From Xylanibacter rarus (GTDB lineage Bacteria; Bacteroidota; Bacteroidia; Bacteroidales; Bacteroidaceae): a DNA stretch of 58,933 nucleotides. Below are positions 15,309 through 24,465 of this stretch, one piece after another. The notes beneath the pieces are model-generated. The model saw only the letters and a list, made by a program, of their open reading frames with translations, ran no database searches and was not told the origin of the DNA. How positions within the stretch are numbered: the first letter of the stretch is position 1; each line of letters begins with the position of its first letter. A program made the translations under genes and the position numbers. The stretch spans positions 1 to 58,933 of the forward strand of contig NZ_LFQU01000023.1 in the NCBI RefSeq assembly GCF_001275135.1. The letters are read 5' to 3'.

Positions 15309-16052
15309 ATGAAATATATTATAATTGAAGACGAAGAATTTGCCAGGGAAAACTTGAAAGACATAGTTGAAAAAGTAAGACCAGACTATGAACTTACAGC
15401 AATGCTCAGTTCTGTAGACGAAAGTATAAAGTTTCTTGAATCTGAGAATGTCGACATGGCCTTTATGGACATTGACTTAGGTGACGGGACATGCTTCGAC
15501 ATAATAAGAAATACAGACATAAAGATACCAATAATATTTACTACGGCATACAACGAATATGCAATTGAAGCATTCAAGACCAACAGTATAGACTATCTGT
15601 TAAAACCTATAACAGAGGAAGACGTTGAACACTCACTAAGAAAACTCGACGACATGGCTGACATTTTCAGGTCTGATGGATACAGGACTATATTGCCAAA
15701 GAAAGAAAAAATTGACAGAATACTAATAGCCAAGAATAAGAGCTTTTCATTTATAAATATATCAGACATCGCTTTTTTCTGTATAGAAGACCGCTACGTT
15801 GTTGCATATACTAATGAGGGAAACTGCGAAATAACCGAAATAGCAAATATGGAAAAAGTCATGGACTTAGTAACTGATCATGACTTTTTCCAACTTTCGC
15901 GCAGTATGATATCATCTATAAAAGCCATTAACAATGTAACTAAGATTGACAACCAACGCCTTTATGTAACAGTATGTGCTGGCGATAAAAAGAAGGAAGT
16001 AATCATAAGTGCCCTAAGGCGTAAAGACTTTTTAAACTGGCTTGGACACTGA
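15309..16052 (+). CDS. LytTR family response regulator
   Basis: 247 residues. The receiver domain (1-120) has the acidic pocket IEDEE (Glu7, Asp8), phospho-acceptor Asp54 in FMDIDLGDG, the conserved Thr in FTTAYNEYA and Lys99 in YLLKP. The C-terminal LytTR DNA-binding domain (about 140-247) contains ISDIAFFCIEDRYVVAYT and the FFQLSRSMI segment typical of the fold. It is almost certainly phosphorylated by the kinase encoded 6 bases upstream. Its targets are unknown; the convergent exported-protein gene at 16158-18149 is a possible but unproven one. A terminator follows 43 bases after the stop. Confidence 0.92.
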   Translation: MKYIIIEDEEFARENLKDIVEKVRPDYELTAMLSSVDESIKFLESENVDMAFMDIDLGDGTCFDIIRNTDIKIPIIFTTAYNEYAIEAFKTNSIDYLLKPITEEDVEHSLRKLDDMADIFRSDGYRTILPKKEKIDRILIAKNKSFSFINISDIAFFCIEDRYVVAYTNEGNCEITEIANMEKVMDLVTDHDFFQLSRSMISSIKAINNVTKIDNQRLYVTVCAGDKKKEVIISALRRKDFLNWLGH

Positions 16053-16095
16053 TTCAAGAAAATAGATAATATGAAATGAATTATTCTTTTCATAA

Positions 16096-16141
16096 TTTAG
16101 CCCAAATCAAGAATTTAACATTCGAGATGATTTGGGCTAAA
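16096..16141. terminator. Bidirectional terminator between convergent genes
   Basis: TTTAGCCCAAATCA (16096-16109) pairs perfectly with TGATTTGGGCTAAA (16128-16141) across an 18-base loop. AT-rich sequence flanks both sides. It separates the two-component operon from the convergent exported-protein gene ending at 16158. Confidence 0.75.
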
Positions 16142-16157
16142 TATATTTATCACATGA

Positions 16158-18149
16158 TTATTTTTTTATAAACTTTTTACCATTTTGGATATAAATACCT
16201 TTTCCCATATTTTCAGGATTTACCCTCTGGCCCTGAATATTAAATACAGGGGCATTTTTATCAAATCCAGTTATTACATCGTCAATGCCGGTGCTTGTGT
16301 TATAAACGATATCCGACTTATACACGGTTCCGTCTGAAGCATAATATATACTCTGCACTCCAAGTTTCACGTCTGCTGTAGAAAAATAGAAGAACACTGT
16401 ATGAAGCTCGCTTCCCACCGAAGCAGGATATACATCATAACCTTCATGATTATAAGGAATTTCAGTAACATCCGTCGTAAAGTCTTTAGCATAAGTCTCT
16501 GCATCGAAAACAAAAGGAACTGCATCGTCGCCGACATATAGACTGTAATATAAATTCTGAGTATTCAGTTCATTTCCATCGACATCGGTAGCCGGTATCT
16601 TGACCTGAATATATGAATAGCCATAATTGTCGTAATTGTCATCAGGAGCAAAGAACGTAAACGAAGGATTCTGTAATTTAGAAACTTTCTCTGTATAGGC
16701 AGTAAACTTCGGGAAATCATAATTTACGTTATATCCACGCTGCCCATATCCCCTACTGATGTAAAGAGACACAAGATCATCAGTGGTGAGCGTCCTGTTC
16801 TCTGCATCGAAATTCATAACAAGTTTGTCCGCATCAGCATAATAGTAATACTCGCTTTGGGTGTCTAAAGTCAGATTACCAACACGGAAATAAAGATAAC
16901 GGTTAGTTTCATTGTCAGGGCCAAGAAGCTGACGTGTGTTAAACGTAACCTTGTTGCCGTCGATTTCACCCTTAATCCATTGATCTGAATCCTGGTTATA
17001 TGGATTGTTTATATATATTTCTTTGTCTGTAACAGCTACATCAAGAAATTTCTTCATAGTTCCATACTCACTCCAATTAGCCCACCGATACTCAAACATC
17101 CATTTAGTAAGCTCTACGCCCTCAGGAAGAACATTCTTTCTTGAAGATACTAAAGAATCTGAAAGCATAGCATCGCCATAACCGGTCCAATATCCGTCTG
17201 AATATGTAAGTCCCATTATAACGTCCTCGTCTTTTGTATCCATAGACAAAGTACCGTCTGATTCAAGAGTAAAACTCAGCTCATTAGGTTCCGTTTCAGA
17301 AATAAGATAGAAAATACTATCTGGCTTTTCCTCTATATTCTCTCTCACCATACGGCTTGCATAATATCCATATTTCACACCGTCATACTCTTCTATCATC
17401 ACAAGCTGAGGCAATTTTGCCACATACTTGCTATCACCTATAGGCTCAAGCTTAAGATAATTGTTCGTAGAATTTCCTCCTGTAACGCACAACAAATACA
17501 GATTACCATCATCGCCTTTCACATAATTTGAAATAACTCCAATATCCTCGCCTGTATATATTGACGTACCGCCAAGTTTATAGAATGTAAGCGAATTACG
17601 CACCGTCTCAAACTTTTCTCCAGAAGGATTGCTTATAAGCATACTCTCGTCAAACGAAGGCTCTTCGCCACCGGGTTCACCTCCTGTCTGTCCGCTATCA
17701 TCACTTTCAGTTCCTATTGTTCCGTCGCTCCATACTATTTCTGACTTATAAGTTTTACTGCCATCATGATATATAGCCTGGGCTCCAAGTTTCTTAAATC
17801 CGCTCCACGATGAAGGATGAAATATTGTAGTGGTACCATCGCTACTCCATATATCATAAAACTGTGAATCTGAATACCCATATGGTATCTCCGTCATGTC
17901 TGATTCTATATATGGAAAAGTTGTTTTTTCTAAAGTTACTGGAGATTCTGCATTATCCTTATAAACAGAAAAATAGAGTTTAGTTTCATCAAGGGCAACT
18001 CCTTTTTGATCGGTCAATACTAAAGTTATTCTCAACATGTTTTCCGAGTCATTCACAACAGGATTAACCAACTGTATGGATGCTACAGCAGAAGAACACA
18101 TCAACAAAAATAGGAATAGAATTCCTATAAAAGCAGTATTTCTTTTCAT
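16158..18149 (-). CDS. Large exported protein with internal duplication and C-terminal sorting-like motif
   Basis: 663 residues of unknown function. A signal peptide covers residues 1-23. An N-terminal beta-rich module (about 25-148, with LYFSVYKD, DMTEIPYGYSD, LGAQAIYHDG and YKSEIVWSDG) is repeated near the C-terminus (about 525-635, with LYYSLYVGD, DVTEIPYNHEG, LGVQSIYYASDG and YKSDIVYNTS), so one module has been duplicated around a different central region (about 165-500). A short Gly/Glu/Ser linker lies near 150-163. The last 27 residues contain NIQGQRVNP and GKGIYIQNGKK, the C-terminal motif typical of exported Bacteroidota proteins, related to type IX-style sorting signals. A cell-surface or secreted role is likely. 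Confidence 0.7.
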   Translation of the reverse strand: MKRNTAFIGILFLFLLMCSSAVASIQLVNPVVNDSENMLRITLVLTDQKGVALDETKLYFSVYKDNAESPVTLEKTTFPYIESDMTEIPYGYSDSQFYDIWSSDGTTTIFHPSSWSGFKKLGAQAIYHDGSKTYKSEIVWSDGTIGTESDDSGQTGGEPGGEEPSFDESMLISNPSGEKFETVRNSLTFYKLGGTSIYTGEDIGVISNYVKGDDGNLYLLCVTGGNSTNNYLKLEPIGDSKYVAKLPQLVMIEEYDGVKYGYYASRMVRENIEEKPDSIFYLISETEPNELSFTLESDGTLSMDTKDEDVIMGLTYSDGYWTGYGDAMLSDSLVSSRKNVLPEGVELTKWMFEYRWANWSEYGTMKKFLDVAVTDKEIYINNPYNQDSDQWIKGEIDGNKVTFNTRQLLGPDNETNRYLYFRVGNLTLDTQSEYYYYADADKLVMNFDAENRTLTTDDLVSLYISRGYGQRGYNVNYDFPKFTAYTEKVSKLQNPSFTFFAPDDNYDNYGYSYIQVKIPATDVDGNELNTQNLYYSLYVGDDAVPFVFDAETYAKDFTTDVTEIPYNHEGYDVYPASVGSELHTVFFYFSTADVKLGVQSIYYASDGTVYKSDIVYNTSTGIDDVITGFDKNAPVFNIQGQRVNPENMGKGIYIQNGKKFIKK

Positions 18150-18561
18150 ACTCCTAAAATTTAAGATTAAAATATAATGTTATTAACTCTGAAGTTTCTT
18201 TCACATATAAACTAACTTTTCATGGCGTAAAGATACAAATTAATGTTATACGTGCAGAATAAAAAAACAACAGTAGGTATGAACTTCAAATATAAATGTC
18301 TGAACTTCAGATTTAAATGATTGAACTAACAGAACATAAAAACAAAAACAATAGATTATTATTTTAAAACAAAAACTTTGTAAGAAACATAACATTCTAA
18401 CACATAAAAACGTCGGCACGGCACATGGTTGATACACCAGAACGCCATGCCGACTTGGCCCAAACCCGGTAGCCAAACCATTAAGTCAATAGAGTTTATG
18501 TATTATTCGTCAAATGAAGGTTGGGCCTAGGTATGAAGAAAACAAATTGATATAAATAAAC
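18150..18561. other. Intergenic region between efflux operon and exported-protein gene
   Basis: No gene is visible in these 412 bases. It holds the terminator of the efflux operon (18412-18454) and, near 18230-18240, a -7-like TATCTTTA on the minus strand that could belong to the 16158-18149 gene, although no good -33 box lies at the right distance. Confidence 0.5.
18407..18454 (-). terminator. Intrinsic terminator of the RND efflux operon
   Basis: On the minus strand, GTCGGCATGGC (18454-18444) pairs, with one wobble position, with GCCGTGCCGAC (18422-18412), followed by GTTTTTATG. It lies about 110 bases beyond the stop at 18562. Confidence 0.7.
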
Positions 18562-19944
18562 TTATTCGCATCCTCCTCCAAGGGCGCTGTAAAGATTTAC
18601 GATGGCTTCGCAGCGGCTATATATGTCTGACACTACGCTAAGGCGCGCATTGAGCAGCTCCTGACGGGCCGACAGAAGTTCGATATATGTGGCGTTGCCC
18701 GTGCGATAAAGGGCGTCAGATGTCTTTACGGTACGCTCAAGCTCGGCACACTGCTTGCTGTGACTGTCGAGACTGCGCTGGGCCGACTCTGCCGCATAGA
18801 GATAATTGTTCACCTCCTGACCGGCATCAAGCAGTGCCTGCTTATAGCTGAGCAAGGCTATCTGCTCCTCGTCCTTGGCAACACGCAGGTTTGACACCAG
18901 CTTGCCACGGTTGAATATAGGCTGCGTGAGCGAAGCCAGAGCCGAGAGAATCCAGCTGCCCGGGTCGGACACTATCTGTCCGGCCGAATTGGTCCAGCCT
19001 GCGCTGCCAGAAAGAGTGAGGCTGGGATAGAAAGCCGAACGGGCCTGATTGGTGGAATAATATGCAGCTGCAAGCGTCATCTCGGCCTGCACAACGTCAG
19101 GACGCCTTGACAGCAGACGCAGGGGCAAGCCTGCAGACAGGCTGTCGGGCATGCGCTGCCCGTCGAGCGTGCCCCTCTCTATGCGGTGCGACGTAGTGCC
19201 AATCAGGGTGCACAACGCATTTTCGGCCTCACGCTGCTGTCTCAGCAGGTCGTTGTATGACGCCTCGAGTTCATAAAGTCCTGCACGTGCCTGTGTCAGC
19301 GCGTTTTCGTTTTCTTCGCCTACCTTCAGCAGGGCCTCAATAGTGCGCACCTGCTCGCGCCACACATTAAGGGTAGACAGGCTTATCTCTATCTGGCTAT
19401 CAATGGAAAGCAGGGCATAATAATCTATTGCTATCATGGCAATGAGCTTAGAGCGTACAGCCTGCTGATATGCTTTCTGCTGAAGGAGGGTGGCCTGACT
19501 GCTCTTCTTTGCATTACGGAGACTGCCGAACAGGTCGACTTCCCAACTGGCCTCTATGGGCAGTTCGTAGGTCTTTGCGGGCTTGCCGCCGTCGACAGAG
19601 CTAAGCGAGCCCTGAGGCGACAACGTGAGCGACGGCAGGAAGGCCAGCTTGGCGGCCTTGAGCTGTGCCTCAGCCTGGTCGACACGCAACAGGGCGGTAA
19701 GCATGTCGGTGTTGTTGCTCAGTCCATAGCTGATAAGCTCGCGCAGATGCTCATCCTGAAAGAACTGCTGCCACGGCATGTCGCCCAGCGAGGTGGTGTC
19801 GGCCGAGGCAACAGAATCGGCCGACACGTCGCGGTAAAGGCTGTCAACCGGCAGGTTGCCGGGACGCTCATAGGTGCTGTAGATGCGGCAGCCGCTCATC
19901 AGCACGCCGCTCAAAATAAACAAAACAAGACTTATATTTTTCAT
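18562..19944 (-). CDS. RND efflux outer-membrane factor (OprM/NodT family lipoprotein)
   Basis: 460 residues. A lipoprotein signal ends in LMSGC (Cys19). Two tandem OEP repeats (about 60-250 and 260-455) supply the alpha-helical barrel and beta-barrel strands of a TolC-like trimeric channel. Recognisable segments are LISYGLSNNTDM, RVDQAEAQLKAAKLAFLPSL and, in the second half, LPLRLLSRRPDVVQAE, the hallmark of the NodT subgroup. It forms the outer-membrane exit of the tripartite pump encoded by the two genes upstream. The start codon overlaps the permease stop by 4 bases (ATGA), indicating translational coupling. The substrate is unknown. Confidence 0.92.
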   Translation of the reverse strand: MKNISLVLFILSGVLMSGCRIYSTYERPGNLPVDSLYRDVSADSVASADTTSLGDMPWQQFFQDEHLRELISYGLSNNTDMLTALLRVDQAEAQLKAAKLAFLPSLTLSPQGSLSSVDGGKPAKTYELPIEASWEVDLFGSLRNAKKSSQATLLQQKAYQQAVRSKLIAMIAIDYYALLSIDSQIEISLSTLNVWREQVRTIEALLKVGEENENALTQARAGLYELEASYNDLLRQQREAENALCTLIGTTSHRIERGTLDGQRMPDSLSAGLPLRLLSRRPDVVQAEMTLAAAYYSTNQARSAFYPSLTLSGSAGWTNSAGQIVSDPGSWILSALASLTQPIFNRGKLVSNLRVAKDEEQIALLSYKQALLDAGQEVNNYLYAAESAQRSLDSHSKQCAELERTVKTSDALYRTGNATYIELLSARQELLNARLSVVSDIYSRCEAIVNLYSALGGGCE

Positions 19945-22900
19945 AAACTTCTTTCATTTTTACGTTTACTCATCACCCGCTCTTCAACATACTGGAACAC
20001 GATGAAGAAGGCCGGCGTTACGAACAGCAGCGCAACCGTGCCGATAACCATTCCTCCGACCACGCCTACACCGAGCGAGCGGTTGCCGTTGGCACCTACG
20101 CCTGAGGCGAACATAAGCGGAAGCATGCCGAACACCATCGTAAGAGCTGTCATAAGGATTGGGCGCAAACGAACGGCGGCAGCACTCATGGCAGCCTGAG
20201 TGAGCGTCATGCCCGACTTGCGGCGCTCTGTGGCATACTCGGTAACGAGGATGGCCGTCTTAGACAGCAGTCCGATGAGCATGATGAGACCTGTCTGGAG
20301 ATATATGTTGTTTTCGAGTCCCCACATGCGGGCAAAGAGGAAACTTCCTGCCAGACCGAACGGCACAGACATGATGACGGCCATAGGCACAAACAGACTC
20401 TCGTAAAGTGCGCACAATATAAGATAGATGAAGAGCACGCAGATGCAATAGATGATAACGGTGTCGTGCGAACCGGCCATCTGTGCCTCCTCGCGCGTCA
20501 TGCCGGAATACTCGTAGCCATAGCCCGTGGGCAGTGTGCGTGCTGCCACCTCTGTTACGGCATTGATGACGTCGCCCGAACTGTAGCCGTCGGCCGGCAT
20601 GCCCTGCACGTTGATGGCCGAGAAGAGGTTGAACCTGGTGAGCGACTCGGAACCATAGGTCTTGCTGAGCTTGACAAACTGGCTGACAGGAGCCATGCCT
20701 CCCGTGGTTTTTACATATATGTTGTCGAGCGACTGCATGCTGTTGCGGCTGTCGGAAGGAGCCTGGATGATGACACGGTAGAGCTTGGTGAAACGGTTGA
20801 AGTTAGAGGCATATATGCTTCCGAAGTATCCCGACAGCGTGTTGATGACATCCTGCGTGGTTATGCCGGCACGCTGACACTGGGCCTCGTCTATGTCGAC
20901 CCTGTACTGCGGGAATTTGGAACTGAACGACGTGTATGCCATCTTTATCTCCGGCCGCTTGTTAAGCTCTGCCAGGAAATCGTCGGTTACCTTACTCAGG
21001 GCATCAATGCCCTTGCCGCTGCGGTCTTGTATGTAAAGCTCAAAACTGTTACCCGTACCGTAGCCCGATATCATAGGCGGCGAGAACACGAATATGGTTG
21101 CGTTCTTGATGTGTGCCGTGCGGCGGTAGATCTCGTTGCTTATGGCATCAACACTGCTTTCGTCGCCCTTGCGTTCGTCCCAGTGCTTCAGCTTGACGAT
21201 GAACATACCGTGAGACGAGCCACTGCCCGAGCCCATGCCGAAACCGGCTATCTTGTTGAAGTTCTCTATCTGAGGTATGTCTTTCAGCTCTTTCTCCACC
21301 TGTCCCATAATCTCGGCAGTTTCGGCGAGGGTGCTTCCTGCCGGCGCATCGAGACTCACGAAGATTGACCCGGTGTCCTCAGACGGCACAAGACCGGTCT
21401 TTGTAGTAGACATAAGATAGAACAGGAGCACGACGACAAAACCAAGCGACGCCCATGCCACCCACTTGCGCTTGACAAAGAACTTGACACCCGACTTGTA
21501 CTTCTGCACGATGCGGCGGAACGACGAGTCGAACGCCATGCGGAAGCGCGTGGAGAAGCCCGGCTTGCGGCCTTCTATGATTTCTTCGTTCGGACGCAGT
21601 ATAAGAGCACACAGGGCTGGCGACAGCGTAAGGGCGTTGATGGCAGATATACCAACGGCAACAGCCATTGTTACGCCGAACTGTGTGTAGAATATGCCCG
21701 ACGTGCCGCCCATGAACGACACCGGAACAAACACCGCCATGAACACGAGTGTTGAAGTTACGATGGCTGATGAAATACCGTTCATGGCGTCAACGGCTGC
21801 CTTGTATGGCGAGCGGTAGCCTTCGTCAAAGCGGGTCTGCACGGCCTCGACCACAATTATGGCATCGTCGACAATCGTACCGATGGCAAGCACAAGGGCA
21901 AAGAGCGTCAGCAGGTTGATGCTGAAGCCTGCCACATAAAGGGCCGCAAACGTTCCGATGAGCGACACGAAGATGCTTATGGTTGGAATAAGCGTTGAGC
22001 GCGGGTTCTGCAAGAACACGTACACTACGAGCACCACAAGGATGATGGCCTCGATGAGCGTCTTAATAACCTCATTGATAGAGGCATCAAGGAAGTTCTT
22101 GGTGCTCATAAGCTCTACCACCTCGACATCCTCGGGCAGTGTCTCCTTGAGTTCTTCAAGGTATTTGTTTATACTGGTAATTATCTCGTTGGCGTTGGTG
22201 CCTGCTGTCTGGTTTATCATGCAGGTCGTACCGGGCGAACCGTTCACAGAGCCGGTGTATGTATAGCTCTGAGAGCCGAGCTCAACCTTGGCTATGTCGC
22301 TGAGCCTGACCACGCGGCCGTCGTCGAACGCCTTGATTACGATATTCTCAAATTCTTTTTCCTTTTCAAGGCGTCCGCGATACTTCAGCGTATACTGGTA
22401 GACATTCTTTGAGTCTTCGCCTATTGATCCGATTGACGCCTCAATGTTCTGGCTCGACAATGCAGCCTCTACATCTGCCGGTTCAAGCTCATACTGCGCC
22501 ATAACGTCGGGCTTTAGCCATATGCGCATGGCATAGTCGCCTCCCATGACGTTCACCTCGCCCACGCCTGAAATACGCTGCAGCTGCGGCTTTACGTTAA
22601 TGTTGAGATAATTGGTAAGAAAGGTCTCGTCGTAGGTGCCCTTAGGACTGTAAAGGCCGAATATCATAAGCATGCTGCTCTGCCTCTTCATCGTGGTAAC
22701 ACCCACCTTTGTCACTTCGGCAGGAAGCAGCGATGTTGCCGTAGACACCTTGTTCTGCACGTTGACGGCAGCCATGTCGGGGTCGGTGCCCTGCTTGAAA
22801 TACACTGTAATCTCGGCGCTGCCGGTGTTGCTGGCCGTTGAGGTCATATAGGTCATGTTTTCCACGCCGTTGATGGCTTCCTCCAAGGGCACGATGACGC

Positions 22901-23081
22901 TCTTCTGCACAGCCTCGGCATTGGCTCCGCTGTAAGTGGTAGACACGCGGATGGTAGGCGGAGCTATGTCGGGATACTGCTCGACGGAAAGGGCATACAG
23001 GCCTATAAGTCCGGCAACAAGTATCACAACGGATATCACCATCGACAGGATGGGACGGTCGATAAACTTCTGCAGTTTCAT
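19941..23081 (-). CDS. RND multidrug efflux permease (HAE1 / AcrB family)
   Basis: 1046 residues, the normal size of AcrB-type inner-membrane pumps. Twelve spans are arranged as two repeats with large periplasmic loops. The proton-relay residues are present: adjacent aspartates in GTIVDDAIIVVE (TM4) and the lysine in GLLSKTAILVTE (TM10). The N-terminal FIDRPILSMVIS and the SVEQYPDIAPP segment are typical of the HAE1 family. It exports small hydrophobic compounds or drugs using the proton gradient, in complex with the adaptor (gene 3 bases upstream) and the outer-membrane factor (overlapping gene downstream). Nothing in the sequence is truncated or degenerate. Confidence 0.95.
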   Translation of the reverse strand: MKLQKFIDRPILSMVISVVILVAGLIGLYALSVEQYPDIAPPTIRVSTTYSGANAEAVQKSVIVPLEEAINGVENMTYMTSTASNTGSAEITVYFKQGTDPDMAAVNVQNKVSTATSLLPAEVTKVGVTTMKRQSSMLMIFGLYSPKGTYDETFLTNYLNINVKPQLQRISGVGEVNVMGGDYAMRIWLKPDVMAQYELEPADVEAALSSQNIEASIGSIGEDSKNVYQYTLKYRGRLEKEKEFENIVIKAFDDGRVVRLSDIAKVELGSQSYTYTGSVNGSPGTTCMINQTAGTNANEIITSINKYLEELKETLPEDVEVVELMSTKNFLDASINEVIKTLIEAIILVVLVVYVFLQNPRSTLIPTISIFVSLIGTFAALYVAGFSINLLTLFALVLAIGTIVDDAIIVVEAVQTRFDEGYRSPYKAAVDAMNGISSAIVTSTLVFMAVFVPVSFMGGTSGIFYTQFGVTMAVAVGISAINALTLSPALCALILRPNEEIIEGRKPGFSTRFRMAFDSSFRRIVQKYKSGVKFFVKRKWVAWASLGFVVVLLFYLMSTTKTGLVPSEDTGSIFVSLDAPAGSTLAETAEIMGQVEKELKDIPQIENFNKIAGFGMGSGSGSSHGMFIVKLKHWDERKGDESSVDAISNEIYRRTAHIKNATIFVFSPPMISGYGTGNSFELYIQDRSGKGIDALSKVTDDFLAELNKRPEIKMAYTSFSSKFPQYRVDIDEAQCQRAGITTQDVINTLSGYFGSIYASNFNRFTKLYRVIIQAPSDSRNSMQSLDNIYVKTTGGMAPVSQFVKLSKTYGSESLTRFNLFSAINVQGMPADGYSSGDVINAVTEVAARTLPTGYGYEYSGMTREEAQMAGSHDTVIIYCICVLFIYLILCALYESLFVPMAVIMSVPFGLAGSFLFARMWGLENNIYLQTGLIMLIGLLSKTAILVTEYATERRKSGMTLTQAAMSAAAVRLRPILMTALTMVFGMLPLMFASGVGANGNRSLGVGVVGGMVIGTVALLFVTPAFFIVFQYVEERVMSKRKNERSL

Positions 23082-23084
23082 AGG

Positions 23085-24203
23085 CTATTTCTCCTTTTTT
23101 GTTCCGGATGACGCCACCACCGTACCATCTTTAAGCAGGCCGGCTCCCTCTGACACTATCACGTCGCCCTTGCGAAGGCCCGACTTTACGATATATTCCT
23201 TGCCGTCGTTTATCTCGAACACCTCAATGGGCGTAGACACGGCACGACCATTGATTACACGATAGGCAAACACCTTGTCCTGAAGCTCGTAGGTTGCTCC
23301 CTGCGGTATCACCACACAGTCTTTACACTCGTAAGGCACCACCACATTGGCCTGGCTGCCGCTCATTATCCTGCGCGAGCTGTTGTCGAACACGGCACGC
23401 ACGCTGACAGTTCCTGTTGTCTTGTCGACAATGCCGCTGAGCACGTCTACCTTACCTTTTTTCTCATACACCGAACCGTCGCTCTGCTCAAGCGACACCT
23501 CGGGAAACGACTTGACGGCCTCGTCAAGTGAACCATACTGTGAGGTTAACGAGAGCACCTGCTTGTCGGACAGAGAGAAGTAGGCATATATCACCGAATT
23601 GTCGGATACGTGTATCAGCGGCTCTGTCATAGAGGCGTCAACCAGCGCGCCTACACGAAACGACGTCATGCCGGCATAGCCGTCAACGGGACTTTTCACC
23701 TCTGTGTAAGACAGGTTGTTGAGCGCGTCGGTAAGTTCGGCACGGGCTTGACTAAGGGCTGCCACCGCACTCTTATAGCTGTTCTGAGCCGTGCGTAACT
23801 CAAAATCGGATATCACCTTGTCAGCATACAACGACTGCTTGCCGGCAAGTGTCTGCTTTGCAGTTGCCTCATTGGCTTCTGCCGTGGCCACGGACGCGCG
23901 TGCCTTGGCTACAGCCGCACGGTATGGCACCTGGTCGATGACGAACAGCACCTGGCCCTTGCGCACATAGGCACCTTCCTTTACGCATACCTGAGTTATC
24001 TTTCCTGAAATCTGCGGACGCACCTCCACATCCTGGCGGCCTTCGGTTACTGCTGAATATTTAAGCGACAGGGTTCTGTCCTCGGCCTTCAGAGTCATCA
24101 TCGGATAGTCGCCGCCGGCTGCCTGCTGTCCGGACTTGTTGTTACACCCGAACAAAATAGACAGGCAACATAAAATAAAAACATGTCTTAATCTCATACT
24201 CAT
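23085..24203 (-). CDS. RND efflux periplasmic adaptor (membrane fusion lipoprotein)
   Basis: 372 residues. A lipoprotein signal ends in SILFGC (Cys20). The order matches AcrA/MexA adaptors: beta strands with EVRPQISGKI (about 60), a lipoyl half with VKEGAYVRKGQVLFVID (about 74-90), an alpha-helical hairpin (about 95-165), the second lipoyl half with SPVDGYAGMTSFRVGALV, then beta-barrel and membrane-proximal domains. It bridges the permease and the outer-membrane channel. A second in-frame ATG two codons downstream (24197) is equally possible as the start. It is the first gene of the operon, divergent from an AraC-family gene that may regulate it. Confidence 0.92.
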   Translation of the reverse strand: MSMRLRHVFILCCLSILFGCNNKSGQQAAGGDYPMMTLKAEDRTLSLKYSAVTEGRQDVEVRPQISGKITQVCVKEGAYVRKGQVLFVIDQVPYRAAVAKARASVATAEANEATAKQTLAGKQSLYADKVISDFELRTAQNSYKSAVAALSQARAELTDALNNLSYTEVKSPVDGYAGMTSFRVGALVDASMTEPLIHVSDNSVIYAYFSLSDKQVLSLTSQYGSLDEAVKSFPEVSLEQSDGSVYEKKGKVDVLSGIVDKTTGTVSVRAVFDNSSRRIMSGSQANVVVPYECKDCVVIPQGATYELQDKVFAYRVINGRAVSTPIEVFEINDGKEYIVKSGLRKGDVIVSEGAGLLKDGTVVASSGTKKEK

Positions 24204-24341
24204 TTTTTATTCTTTGATGTTTCGGGCACAAAATTATCCTGACAAAACGCTTGCTCTTTTGTAAATTTGGAGTAAGAATTTGTTCATTACAGACATCGTT
24301 AAGACTAATTTGCAAACGCTATGTCTATTTTGCGCTAAAAA

Positions 24342-24374
24342 TTGTCTAAAAAGGACACTTAATAAGTATATTTG
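24342..24374 (+). promoter_or_regulatory. Promoter for the AraC-family regulator gene
   Basis: TATATTTG 24367-24374 is an exact -7 match, with TTG at 24342-24344 as -33 (22-base spacing, slightly long). Transcription would begin near 24380. That is downstream of the first in-frame start codon at 24280, so it supports ATG 24466 as the true start. Confidence 0.5.
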
Positions 24375-24465
24375 CAAGCACATCTCCATCAGCAGACCCG
24401 GCAAATACAGGCTATATGACAAAAGCGCCACGGCTGTCTGCCTCAAATACATAAAAAACTACCGT

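Noticed and set aside
20466-21368. Long open frame (300 codons) antisense to the RND permease gene
   Set aside because: Antisense open frames are expected in this G/C-rich, highly biased gene; the permease is full length with all motifs. The same applies to other long antisense frames, for example opposite trpS and the MscS gene.
24280-24465. 62-codon N-terminal extension of the AraC regulator
   Set aside because: The extension is Cys/Lys-rich and unlike the family, and the likely promoter (-7 at 24367-24374) lies inside it.
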